A stretch of DNA of 64,000 nucleotides from Symsagittifera roscoffensis (taxonomy: Eukaryota > Xenacoelomorpha > Acoela > Convolutidae), in assembly GCF_963678635.1 (NCBI RefSeq), contig NC_087064.1, positions 33,518,369 through 33,582,368 on the forward strand, written 5' to 3'. Numbering within the stretch: the stretch's first letter is position 1; each line of letters opens with the position of its first letter. Both the position numbers and the translations under genes were made by a program. The notes under the pieces are model-generated. The model worked only from the letters and a program-made list of their open reading frames with translations, was not told the origin of the DNA and did no database searches. This document shows positions 22,404 to 30,809 of the stretch, piece after piece.

Positions 22404-25018
22404 CGTGGGCTAAAAAAAGGATTATTTTGAGACTGAAAAGCGGTGGTATGGGGTTGTTCAATAATTTGTTCATAAGTATTATCATCTTGTGACTGGTGTG
22501 TCATTATATGTTGGATGGGACTTTGTGATGTGGTGAGTCGAAAATTTGGATTATGTGTGATGGCTAAATTTCGAAAATTTCGTGGGACTAGGGATAGTGG
22601 ATGGTTATTTGGTAGGGGTGGTAATTGTGGTGCCGTTGGCGTTATGTCTACATTGTTATGTTCTTCGTCGTATGTATTTTGTCGTGTTGCTATTTTTGTG
22701 TTATATTCTTTTATTTGTGCGTCTAAAAGAATTTTGTTTATAGATGTAGAAAAGATTCCAAAAAATCCTGCAAAGAGTATGCGTGCTACGCTTGCTTGTC
22801 TGTTTACTTGTGTGTGTATAGCACATGTGTTGTAAATTCCTTTTAAAAGTGAGAAAAGAAATCCAATAAAGTTAAACATTGCGTATAAAATAGTCAATTT
22901 TTCTAAGATGTAGTAGGGCCATCCTAGAAAATCGAGGATCTCATTTTTGAGTGTAACAAAGCTAAAAATGTTAATTGGTGATATATCTTGGGGACGGTAT
23001 TTTTCACCGTTTAGATATATATAATCTTTAATGTCTTTAAAATATCCGCTATAGTCTTGCGTGTAGATATCGGCAAATCCTGCGGTTTCTGCAAGTTTGC
23101 GTAAATTTTGGTCTATTGATTGTCTTTGTATAGTGTCCATTTGTGTTAATAATTCTTGGAATTGTTGTGTTCTAATGTGATGTTGAATATCTGATTTTGA
23201 ATAGATTCCTATTGATTGTAAGTCTATATTTGGGTTTCGAGCAATAGCGCGAATGCTTTCTGGTGAAAATTTTTTGAGTGATTGCATTAATGTGGGATAT
23301 GGAGTGAGAAGATAATATTTATTTTCATCAGGGTTTAGTTGTACTACATTGTGGCTGTTTTCTGATCCACATGGGACTGCGGTATCCCAGAAATAGGTTC
23401 TTCGTGAAAGTGTATCCACGAAATGTACTTTATTCTTATAAAAGATAGGGATTCTTTTATAACATCGTTTATCTTCAAAAACGTATAGTGGTGATACTTT
23501 TTTAGTACAAGTATAAAACCATAAGATGTTTCCTTCATAGTCTAAAAAATTTGATCTATTTCCAGATAATAAGTATCCTGCATAGGGTATTTTTAATACT
23601 GCTAGTGCAAGTGATTGTAATATTTGTGTTCGTTCTAATTCGCATAGTTGGTGTAGTGTTTCTAATTCGGAGAGTGACATTTCTTGAAAAATTCGGCTAA
23701 TTGTATAATCTAGTTTCATATCTAAATGAATATCATAGTGGATATTACCGAAATATGTAGTATTCATTAGTGATAATTCTTGTAAGCGTGTGCTTCTGGT
23801 GTCATGGGGTTTTAGATGTCCACCAGGTTGTCCGTTGCTTTTTTCAAAATTAACTGGTATATAGGATGTTCCTTCGTTTGGAGGATGACCTGTGGCATAT
23901 GGGTCGATTTTTACTTTTCCAGTGGTCATGTCGAATCCTTTTTCGTATTCAACTAATATTTCAGAATATTGTGTTCTGTGAAGTGGATTCCTGTATTTAC
24001 ATGCAAGTTCTGTTTCTTGATATATTTGGAAACGTGTCAATTTGTTTTCTATATTGTCTATGTTTCTAAAATTAGAACTTAGTTTTCGTGATGGATGGAC
24101 TTGTTCATATGGAATTGATTGTATAAAATTTTTTTCGTGAAATTTTATCATACGAGCGTGTATTTTTGCTACTTGAAATGTTGTACATGTATCTTCGGGG
24201 AACCAAACAATGGTTGCTTGTGTTCTCGTTGTAGGGTCGCAATAACCTTGATCATTTTTACAAGGTAATCGGATTCCTTGATAGATCATTGTATTATCTG
24301 ATAAATCTCGTGTTAGTTGTATTTTTTCGAGTTGTATTTTCCAATCGAAAAACATTATTTCTTGGTATCCTTTATTTTTTGTGTCTGCTTTGCAGTTTGA
24401 TGGGTCATTTATACCAATGTGTGGTATCCAATGTTTATCGTGTAGGTCATAGGTTAATCGTCCGTGTGCGCCGTTATACGGGTATTTTTCGTCTAGTTTT
24501 ATATGTCCTTGGTGTCTTTCAAGTTGTGATTGATGTACAGAGTCTGGAAAAACTTGAAAATTAACTAACTTTCTTTGGGAGTTTTTATTTCGTGTGATGT
24601 TTAGTCTAAGTAATTCATTTTTACAATCGTCGGGATTGAGATGTAAAAGACGTTCTATATTACTTTGATAGAATGATTCATGGTCAAGTCGGTTTTTGTT
24701 TCCGTTCGAGACTTGTGAACAATGTACTTTCTTTTCGGAAAATGTTGCTGTGAATTTATAACCTGTAACTGTTGTTGCTCGGGCTTTTGAATAGAGTGTT
24801 GCTATTACATCTGTGGTTTCTATAGCTTGTGGTTCTGTTTCACATTGTGATACTTGATTTATTGCATATTTATGTAGTGTTTTTTGTTCATTTTCTTCAC
24901 AATCGTAATGTGTTACTAATAAATCTTGTGGTCCTGTACGAGGGGAAGGGTTTATGTTTTGATTTGAGATTACTAGAAAAAGGAGTTGGAGAAGAATTAA
25001 TAATTTTAGAATATACAT
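22400..25018 (-). CDS. env: Envelope glycoprotein, 872 aa, chuvirus-glycoprotein-like
   Basis: Class: virus-type surface glycoprotein that would be placed in the membrane for cell entry. Residues 1-18 are a clear signal peptide. About 680 residues of Cys-containing ectodomain follow (Cys at 40, 59, 100, 132, 209, 253, 260, 278, 340, 459, 504, 519, 550). A long hydrophobic segment at about 703-728 is the likely membrane anchor, with a second hydrophobic patch at 745-760. The 100-residue tail is rich in Pro, Asn and Gln. The stretch around residues 450-580 (CELERTQILQSLAL, GYLLSGNRSNFL, RCYKRIPI, HFVDTLSRRTY, YYLLTPYP) has the order and spacing I associate with chuvirus glycoproteins and some invertebrate retroelement envelopes; this is recognition without a search. 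No obvious furin site and fusion peptide pair was identified. A splice acceptor (CATACTCAG at 25032) lies 13 nt before the ATG, suggesting a spliced env mRNA. Confidence 0.85.
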   Translation of the reverse strand: MYILKLLILLQLLFLVISNQNINPSPRTGPQDLLVTHYDCEENEQKTLHKYAINQVSQCETEPQAIETTDVIATLYSKARATTVTGYKFTATFSEKKVHCSQVSNGNKNRLDHESFYQSNIERLLHLNPDDCKNELLRLNITRNKNSQRKLVNFQVFPDSVHQSQLERHQGHIKLDEKYPYNGAHGRLTYDLHDKHWIPHIGINDPSNCKADTKNKGYQEIMFFDWKIQLEKIQLTRDLSDNTMIYQGIRLPCKNDQGYCDPTTRTQATIVWFPEDTCTTFQVAKIHARMIKFHEKNFIQSIPYEQVHPSRKLSSNFRNIDNIENKLTRFQIYQETELACKYRNPLHRTQYSEILVEYEKGFDMTTGKVKIDPYATGHPPNEGTSYIPVNFEKSNGQPGGHLKPHDTRSTRLQELSLMNTTYFGNIHYDIHLDMKLDYTISRIFQEMSLSELETLHQLCELERTQILQSLALAVLKIPYAGYLLSGNRSNFLDYEGNILWFYTCTKKVSPLYVFEDKRCYKRIPIFYKNKVHFVDTLSRRTYFWDTAVPCGSENSHNVVQLNPDENKYYLLTPYPTLMQSLKKFSPESIRAIARNPNIDLQSIGIYSKSDIQHHIRTQQFQELLTQMDTIQRQSIDQNLRKLAETAGFADIYTQDYSGYFKDIKDYIYLNGEKYRPQDISPINIFSFVTLKNEILDFLGWPYYILEKLTILYAMFNFIGFLFSLLKGIYNTCAIHTQVNRQASVARILFAGFFGIFSTSINKILLDAQIKEYNTKIATRQNTYDEEHNNVDITPTAPQLPPLPNNHPLSLVPRNFRNLAITHNPNFRLTTSQSPIQHIMTHQSQDDNTYEQIIEQPHTTAFQSQNNPFFSPR

Positions 25019-26142
25019 GTGTATGATAATCCTGAGTATGGATTATAAAATGTAATGTAGCCAATTGTGTTTTTGGTATATCTGTCGTATTTGTATATTA
25101 CTTCAGTAGTTATAAACGGTGGTGGTAGTGATTGAGCTGTTATGTTAGGTGGATTTAATGGGTAGGGATGTTGGGTAATATTATTTAACTTAACTGTGAT
25201 TTCAAACTTTAATTGTAAACTGTTTTGTTGGAGTATTTGAATATTGTGATCACGGATATCGTTGTGAATATCTTGGCGATATTGTAATCTATTAAGTGCC
25301 CAGTTATGAAGGCGGTTACTTTCTTGATGTTGTCCAAATAGTGGTGGAGGTGCTGTAAATGTATTCCAATCTAGTCTTAAAGGAATATTTATTGATGATT
25401 GTTCTCGATATCTGGCGTCGAGATTATTTGGAAAATTTAAGTTAAAAGGTGGTGGTGAAATCTTGCTTATTGATGGTGTTGATGGTAGTGATAATGTTTC
25501 TGGTAGTGATGAGGATGTTGTTGTATCCGTAGAAATATCTATGGGGTCATTGACTAAATTTGGTTCACCTTGTGTAAATGAATGTGTAGTCCAATATGGA
25601 AATCGTGATGTTTGGTTTGTGGGGTTGAAAGGATTTTCACGTATTTGCTCAGATGTTGGTGTTGAACCTAAGTAATCTGATGGTAGGCTTGAGGTGCTAC
25701 GTTGTGAAAGAAGCGTAGGGGTTTCTGGTAATATACCAATGGGGTTTTCTGGAGTGTTTTGTGATGGGGATTGAGGTATATCAAAATGAACTCGGGGAGT
25801 TTGAAGATTTCTGTTTCGTCGAGGATGTATAATTTGTCTATTTATTTCGACTGTATTTTGGTTTTGACTAGAATTTCTTATTCTACTTAGTTCTTGTGGT
25901 AGTGTTGGGTATAGGTTATATGTTGGTTCGCTTAAAGGTGCTTGTCGTTGAACTGGTTCTAGTGGTTCTGATAAACGAGCATGTCGTTTTTCAAAAGTGT
26001 ATGGATTGTCTTGAAAAGAAATTCGTGTAGATGTTTGAGGATTTTGAGTAGTTGAAGGTGGTGTTTGGTTATCTTGGGATGATGTCGGTGAAGACTGATT
26101 CTGTGACTGTTGGGTAGCAATTTTTGATGGATTTTTGAATTG
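25006..26142 (-). CDS. 378-codon open frame without any ATG, rich in Pro/Ser/Thr/Gln
   Basis: Between TAA at 26145-26143 and TAA at 25008-25006 one minus-strand frame is fully open and contains no methionine codon at all, so ATG-based ORF finders skip it. The predicted product starts with a ~250-residue Pro/Ser/Thr/Gln/Asn-rich, probably disordered part and ends with ~120 residues of mixed composition (NWALNRLQYRQDIHNDIR helix-like, then LKFEITVKLNNI and a TIGYITFYNPY strand-like segment, with the only Cys three codons from the end). Codon choice matches the neighbouring genes. The end overlaps the env start by 13 nt in another frame. With no ATG and with a stop just upstream in frame, expression would need splicing to an upstream exon or a non-AUG start; a CAACAG acceptor-like site lies about 35 nt inside. 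Function unknown. Confidence 0.75.
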   Translation of the reverse strand, partial: QFKNPSKIATQQSQNQSSPTSSQDNQTPPSTTQNPQTSTRISFQDNPYTFEKRHARLSEPLEPVQRQAPLSEPTYNLYPTLPQELSRIRNSSQNQNTVEINRQIIHPRRNRNLQTPRVHFDIPQSPSQNTPENPIGILPETPTLLSQRSTSSLPSDYLGSTPTSEQIRENPFNPTNQTSRFPYWTTHSFTQGEPNLVNDPIDISTDTTTSSSLPETLSLPSTPSISKISPPPFNLNFPNNLDARYREQSSINIPLRLDWNTFTAPPPLFGQHQESNRLHNWALNRLQYRQDIHNDIRDHNIQILQQNSLQLKFEITVKLNNITQHPYPLNPPNITAQSLPPPFITTEVIYKYDRYTKNTIGYITFYNPYSGLSYTCIF

Positions 26143-26147
26143 TTACT

Positions 26148-26336
26148 TTAGTGGGAAGGTTTATGTTTATTATAGTATTCTTCCAAAAAAAGAATTAGAA
26201 GGATTGTTGCTAGGGCAAATGTGAAGATTGCTTTCTTTATACATTTACATATTGTCAAAATGAGGGATGATAAAAATGTTATGAAAATTACAAACAATAA
26301 AAAAATATCGGTTCTACTGAAAATTGTTCGTATCAT
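26148..26336 (-). CDS. 62-aa double-spanning membrane protein ORF
   Basis: Two hydrophobic segments, about residues 8-30 and 34-54, separated by a short Cys/Lys-rich turn (CKCIKK). The tail ends in Glu, Tyr and basic residues. Its ATG overlaps the stop of the preceding 76-aa ORF as ATGA. It is followed within 6 nt by the methionine-free frame. The size and topology resemble viral small membrane proteins (viroporin-like), but no family was recognised, and a hydrophobic frame can arise by chance in AT-rich DNA. Confidence 0.5.
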   Translation of the reverse strand: MIRTIFSRTDIFLLFVIFITFLSSLILTICKCIKKAIFTFALATILLILFLEEYYNKHKPSH

Positions 26337-26563
26337 TTAGACAAGTTGTATAAATCGTACCTGTGGATATAATCAAGGGTTTTGGAAAGTTGGAGGAATA
26401 GTTCGAGTATAGTGTAGAAAATTAAAAAAATGTTACAAAAAATGATTAGGATTATTAGAAAAGATTCAAGTATATCAAAAAGAAATATTATAAAGGTTTC
26501 AAGTATTGTAAAAAAATGTTTAAGATTTATGAGTATTTGAGTAACTGATTGAGAGAAGAGCAT
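26333..26563 (-). CDS. 76-aa very hydrophobic ORF
   Basis: A nearly continuous Ile/Leu/Phe-rich segment from about residue 18 to 60 could span a membrane once or twice; the C-terminus is polar. The ATG directly follows the TAA of a 50-codon open frame (TAAATG at 26566-26561), and the stop overlaps the next ATG. The start/stop chain argues that this small cluster is real and translated by reinitiation. No homologue was recognised. Confidence 0.5.
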   Translation of the reverse strand: MLFSQSVTQILINLKHFFTILETFIIFLFDILESFLIILIIFCNIFLIFYTILELFLQLSKTLDYIHRYDLYNLSK

Positions 26564-26716
26564 TTAAGAAATGATCTCTTGGTCGAATATTTTTTGCTGT
26601 TTGAGGCGATTTTCTAGTGTGGTCGGATTATTTATTAGTTTTTTGACAAGTGGGTTGAGTTCTGTAAAAAATTGTTGGGGGCAATTTTCATGGTGACTGG
26701 GAGGTCGTCTTTTTCT
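26564..26716 (-). CDS. 50-codon open frame without ATG at the head of the small-ORF cluster
   Basis: Open between TAA at 26719-26717 and TAA at 26566-26564, with no methionine. The product is charged (many Lys, Asn, Gln, Glu) and ends directly at the ATG of the 76-aa ORF. Like the larger methionine-free frame, it could be the end of a spliced reading frame. Short enough to be chance. Confidence 0.3.
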   Translation of the reverse strand, partial: RKRRPPSHHENCPQQFFTELNPLVKKLINNPTTLENRLKQQKIFDQEIIS

Positions 26717-27161
26717 TTATTTTTGTTTGTCAAATGATCCGGGGTATGGTGAGATTTTTATACTTTAGGCTAATTAAAATGTTCATTTTGTTACTTTAGG
26801 CTAAGTTAACAAATTTGCTTTGGGGGTATTCGTGGTCTGAGTTGGGGAAATATTGTTGATCTTTGGGTTATTAGATAAGGGAGGGGTACGGTATTATGGT
26901 GATATTTATTTTAGTTGTCAAGTTGGAGTGGTTTGCTTATTTTTGACCTGGAGGTCGTAAAGTTATAGTTATAGATGTGCCTGGAGTTCTATATGATTCG
27001 TCTAATTGGTCTTAGTTTGAGTTAGAGAAAGTGACGGATTGGATGAATCCTATTGGTCTATTTTGAACTAGAATTATTACGTACTTGTCAGCATGTTATT
27101 TTGAAAAATGTAAATGAAAAATGTTTCGAAGGTTTCAAGATAGTGAAGTATAATGTTAAAA
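26717..27161 (-). other. Non-coding spacer between pol and the downstream gene cluster
   Basis: About 440 bp without a long open frame, C-rich on the coding strand. The 12-bp word TAGCCTAAAGTA (coding strand) occurs twice, 31 bp apart (plus-strand 26760-26802). It is a natural place for a splice acceptor or internal promoter for the env-side genes, but no specific signal was proven. Confidence 0.4.
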
Positions 27162-30100
27162 TTACTTTTGAAATTCCACTTTCTTTAAAATTTTAGATTG
27201 GGGGATGAATATTTTATAGTTTTTACGTGGTTGATTTCGGAGTCTTGTTGTTTTTCTATTTTCTGATTTGTCGATTTGTTCTTGGGGTATTATTTGTTCG
27301 GTCATTTTTCTATTTTTTCTTTGTTTTGGTGATTCTTTATGGTTTTGTGTATTGATTTTGGTGGCGATTGGTTTTGTGTTTTGATTTTCGGTGGGGTTAT
27401 CATTTTGTTCTGTGTTTTTCAGATGTGGTTCATTTTGAATGATTTTTAATCCTGTGAAAGAATATAATTGAGTTAATTCGCGGAGTGCGTATTCTTTTGG
27501 GTAATAAGGTAATAGGTTGTTTCGATGTTGAACGATTTCTTTTTTGTTTGAGTCGGTAATTTTATATGTGACATCAGTGGGTTTTGCAATTATTTGGTAT
27601 GGTCCTTTTCGAAGGGGTTGTAATTTTTTAGAAATTCCTTTTTGTGTATTAAAATTAGGTATTAAAACAAATGTTCCAATTTTTAATTCGGAGGCTGGTG
27701 TAAAACGTGAATTGATTTTTTCATTAATGTTTTGTCTTTGTAATAACTTTTTTGTTATTTTTTGATAAATTTCATTGTGTTTTTTATCTCTATTTAGAAT
27801 CCATTCGGTGTGTGTACCGGAGGCTAGTTTAAGAATTTGTGGGTGATGAAAATGATCTTCATCGTGTGTATGTAAAGGTAGGTTATAACAAATTGAGTCT
27901 TTATTTGGTTGACAATAACCTTGTGCGTTTTTATGAGAATTTGCTGTAAACATTATTGGTTTGCGTGGCTTTTGGTTAAAAACCATTTCGTATGGTGACA
28001 TTCCTAAAGTTGTCGTAATTTGTGAATTATATGCTAAGGGAAATAATTTTACATCTGCTGACCATTCGGTATATTTTGTATCATTTCCGTTGATGATACA
28101 TCTAAGATATTCTTGTAATGAACGGTTCATACCTTCGACTAAGCCGTTTGTCCAAGGTGCATGAGATGTACGTGGTTTGTGTTTAATGTTATATAAATGA
28201 CATAGTGTGATAATTTCATTATTTATGAATTCTGTACCGTTGTCTGTAACTAAAATTTCTGGTAGTCCGAATTTTGCTATCCAGTGTTCATAGAGTGTTG
28301 TGTAAGCGTAATAAGCGTTACAATGTGGTACTGGGTTAAGTGCTACATAATGTGTAAATGCGTCAACAATTACCATAATGTAGGAGTTTCCTTCTGATGA
28401 GGGTGAAATTGGTCCTTTAGTATCAAATGAGATACGATGATTAAAGTACAAACTTTGTCCTTTAAAATCTTGTTTTTGTGCTATTTGTTTTTGATTTGGG
28501 TAAGGTTTATTTAGTTGACATACTATACAGTCATTGCATAGTACTTTTATCCAAATTGGTGCATTTGGGAAATAAAAGTTTTGTATAAAATTTGAATATG
28601 TTTTTTCTGATCCAGAGTGTCCTTTAATATTTTGTGTATGTGAAATATTAAAAGCTATAAGAATCATACTTAAAGGGAGACATGGAACTGTAGATTCATT
28701 CAGGTTATACTCTAAAAGGTCTGTATTTTCGTTAATGGTTGTGTTGTTAAATTTGCGAAAGTATCGGAGGAGTGTTTTGTTTCCTAGAATGGTTGAATCT
28801 GCTTTGATAGGTTTAGTTTTATATTTGTGCCATGATTTCAGTTGTCGAATTACTGGGTCAAGGTTTTGATATTGTTTCAGTGTTGAAATTGTAATTGTTT
28901 CTGTTGGGGGGAGAAAAATGTTTTCGATTTCTAATTTAGATAAAGGTATTGTATCAAGTGGGTCATGGAGGTCAAAAACTTGATTTATTGTGTATTTTGA
29001 ATCATTTGTTTGTGGTCCTGATAAATTTATTTTATCAGTTAAATCTTCTTTTTCAATTAGTGGAAAATGGTCTTTTTTAGGCGGGTGTTGTTTTGTTCGT
29101 TTTTGTTGGGTGTTATTTTTTATCCATTGAGAATATGGGATTGGTTTGAAAGTTGATGTTCCAAGTAAATCAACTTCATAATGATTATTTTGACAATCTA
29201 AATAAAGTGGGAAATGTTGTAAACTATTTATTTGTGATTGTTCAATATCAGTTTTTACTGCATATTTGCATTCCAATCGGGGTGATGTTTCGTTTTCTGC
29301 AAGGTAGAATTTTATGTTTTTGGGTATTTCAACTGTTGTTTTTCGTGTAAGTAATTCAGGTGGTGTATTTCGACTTAAGGTGTCTGGTAATGCAAGATTT
29401 TTTCCTGCAGTCCAAACTATATGTAAGTTTGGAAATTTCATTAGAATTAGTTGAAATCTGTAAACTCGGTGGTTTGGGTTAGATTTTTGTGTAAAGAGAA
29501 AGATGATTGGTTTATGGTCTGTGAATAGAACTGTTGGATGTTTTGATCCAAGTATCAGAAATTCATATTCTGTCAGTGTATATATTATGGCTGTACATTC
29601 TCTCATTAGAGTTGAGAGTCGTAGCTCTGCTTGAGTGAATAATCGAGAATTTGCTGATATGAGGTTCATTTTATTTGTACCATTATGTGATTGTAATAGT
29701 GCTGCACCGATGCCAAAGTTCGAAGCATCGCACATTGCATAAAATGGTTGATTTGAATCTGGAATTGTGTTTGAAATTTGTTCAGTTAAAAGTTTCTTTA
29801 TTTCTTCAAATCGTGTTTGATGTTCTGTGTTCCATTCAAAATTATTTTGTTGTCTAAGGATGTTATAAAATGGTCGTAGATATAATTGCATTTTATAAAC
29901 ATATTTACTTAAAAAGTTTAACATTCCAAGAAATTCTTGGATTTTCTTTTTATTTGTTGGTGGTTGAAGTTTTTGAATAGCGTCAATGCGTGATTTCAAT
30001 GGAGTGATTGTTTTTCTTTCTATATTATGTCCTAAGAATTTAACTCTTGTCAAAAAGAAGTGTGATTTATCGGGGGCGGCCTTCAGATTTTCGTTCTGAA

Positions 30101-30809
30101 GTATTTGGTGATATTTTTCTAAAACATTGAACATCTCGTCTTTTGTTTGTGATTGCATAAAAACATCGTCTAAATAGGTGATTGCGTTTTTCTTGAGTAT
30201 CAGTGGTCTAAAAATTTTGCTCATAAAAGCTGAAAATGCTGCTGGTCCTATGGATATTCCATAGAATAAGCGGTTGAATTCATATTGTTGGTTTCCGATA
30301 ACAAATTGTGTTAAACGTCGTGATTGTTCATCTAGTGGCATTTGATTGTATGCACTATTCATATCGGCGGTTGTAAAGTATTTGCCGTTTATTTTTGTTA
30401 AAATAACTTGTATTGGTTCAATGGGCCAATTACATTTTGATTCATCTATGAGTGAATTGAGGTATCTAGCGTCGAGAACGATTTTTAATGATTCTCCTTT
30501 AGCTAGAATGATAACGGGGTTGATAAATGTGTTGCCTTTTGGTTGTTCTTCTTTATTAACTGGTGATATAATGTTGTATTGTTCTAAAATGTCGAGTAAT
30601 CTGTTCACTTTATCATGTAAGTGAATTGGTACTTTACTTGCTCTCTGTTTTTTGAAAACTGCGTCTGGTTTTAACGGGAGATGTAGTGATGAACTGATTT
30701 TTCCAACATCGAATTTTGATGTTGCATAGACTGATGAATATTTAATTAGCTGTTTGGCTAATTTTTCGAATTCGTCTTGTGTTATTTGTGAATGTTGGAA
30801 ATTAAACAT
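27162..30809 (-). CDS. pol: Pol polyprotein: reverse transcriptase, RNase H, integrase (1215 aa)
   Basis: It copies the RNA genome into DNA and inserts it into the chromosome. RT spans about residues 60-265, with the first catalytic Asp at 149 (TTADMN) and the YLDD box at 212-215. RNase H spans about 350-480, with Asp361 (CDASNFG), Glu404, Asp431 (TDHKPI) and Asp476. Integrase has an HHCC zinc finger (His724, His731, Cys761, Cys764) and a complete D,D35E core (Asp796, Asp856, Glu892). A GPY/F-type module follows near 1067-1105, then a basic tail. All catalytic residues are present and the frame is intact. There is no protease at the N-terminus; that lies at the end of the Gag ORF. The ATG overlaps the Gag stop as ATGTTTAA, and the frame is +1 relative to Gag. 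Confidence 0.95.
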   Translation of the reverse strand: MFNFQHSQITQDEFEKLAKQLIKYSSVYATSKFDVGKISSSLHLPLKPDAVFKKQRASKVPIHLHDKVNRLLDILEQYNIISPVNKEEQPKGNTFINPVIILAKGESLKIVLDARYLNSLIDESKCNWPIEPIQVILTKINGKYFTTADMNSAYNQMPLDEQSRRLTQFVIGNQQYEFNRLFYGISIGPAAFSAFMSKIFRPLILKKNAITYLDDVFMQSQTKDEMFNVLEKYHQILQNENLKAAPDKSHFFLTRVKFLGHNIERKTITPLKSRIDAIQKLQPPTNKKKIQEFLGMLNFLSKYVYKMQLYLRPFYNILRQQNNFEWNTEHQTRFEEIKKLLTEQISNTIPDSNQPFYAMCDASNFGIGAALLQSHNGTNKMNLISANSRLFTQAELRLSTLMRECTAIIYTLTEYEFLILGSKHPTVLFTDHKPIIFLFTQKSNPNHRVYRFQLILMKFPNLHIVWTAGKNLALPDTLSRNTPPELLTRKTTVEIPKNIKFYLAENETSPRLECKYAVKTDIEQSQINSLQHFPLYLDCQNNHYEVDLLGTSTFKPIPYSQWIKNNTQQKRTKQHPPKKDHFPLIEKEDLTDKINLSGPQTNDSKYTINQVFDLHDPLDTIPLSKLEIENIFLPPTETITISTLKQYQNLDPVIRQLKSWHKYKTKPIKADSTILGNKTLLRYFRKFNNTTINENTDLLEYNLNESTVPCLPLSMILIAFNISHTQNIKGHSGSEKTYSNFIQNFYFPNAPIWIKVLCNDCIVCQLNKPYPNQKQIAQKQDFKGQSLYFNHRISFDTKGPISPSSEGNSYIMVIVDAFTHYVALNPVPHCNAYYAYTTLYEHWIAKFGLPEILVTDNGTEFINNEIITLCHLYNIKHKPRTSHAPWTNGLVEGMNRSLQEYLRCIINGNDTKYTEWSADVKLFPLAYNSQITTTLGMSPYEMVFNQKPRKPIMFTANSHKNAQGYCQPNKDSICYNLPLHTHDEDHFHHPQILKLASGTHTEWILNRDKKHNEIYQKITKKLLQRQNINEKINSRFTPASELKIGTFVLIPNFNTQKGISKKLQPLRKGPYQIIAKPTDVTYKITDSNKKEIVQHRNNLLPYYPKEYALRELTQLYSFTGLKIIQNEPHLKNTEQNDNPTENQNTKPIATKINTQNHKESPKQRKNRKMTEQIIPQEQIDKSENRKTTRLRNQPRKNYKIFIPQSKILKKVEFQK

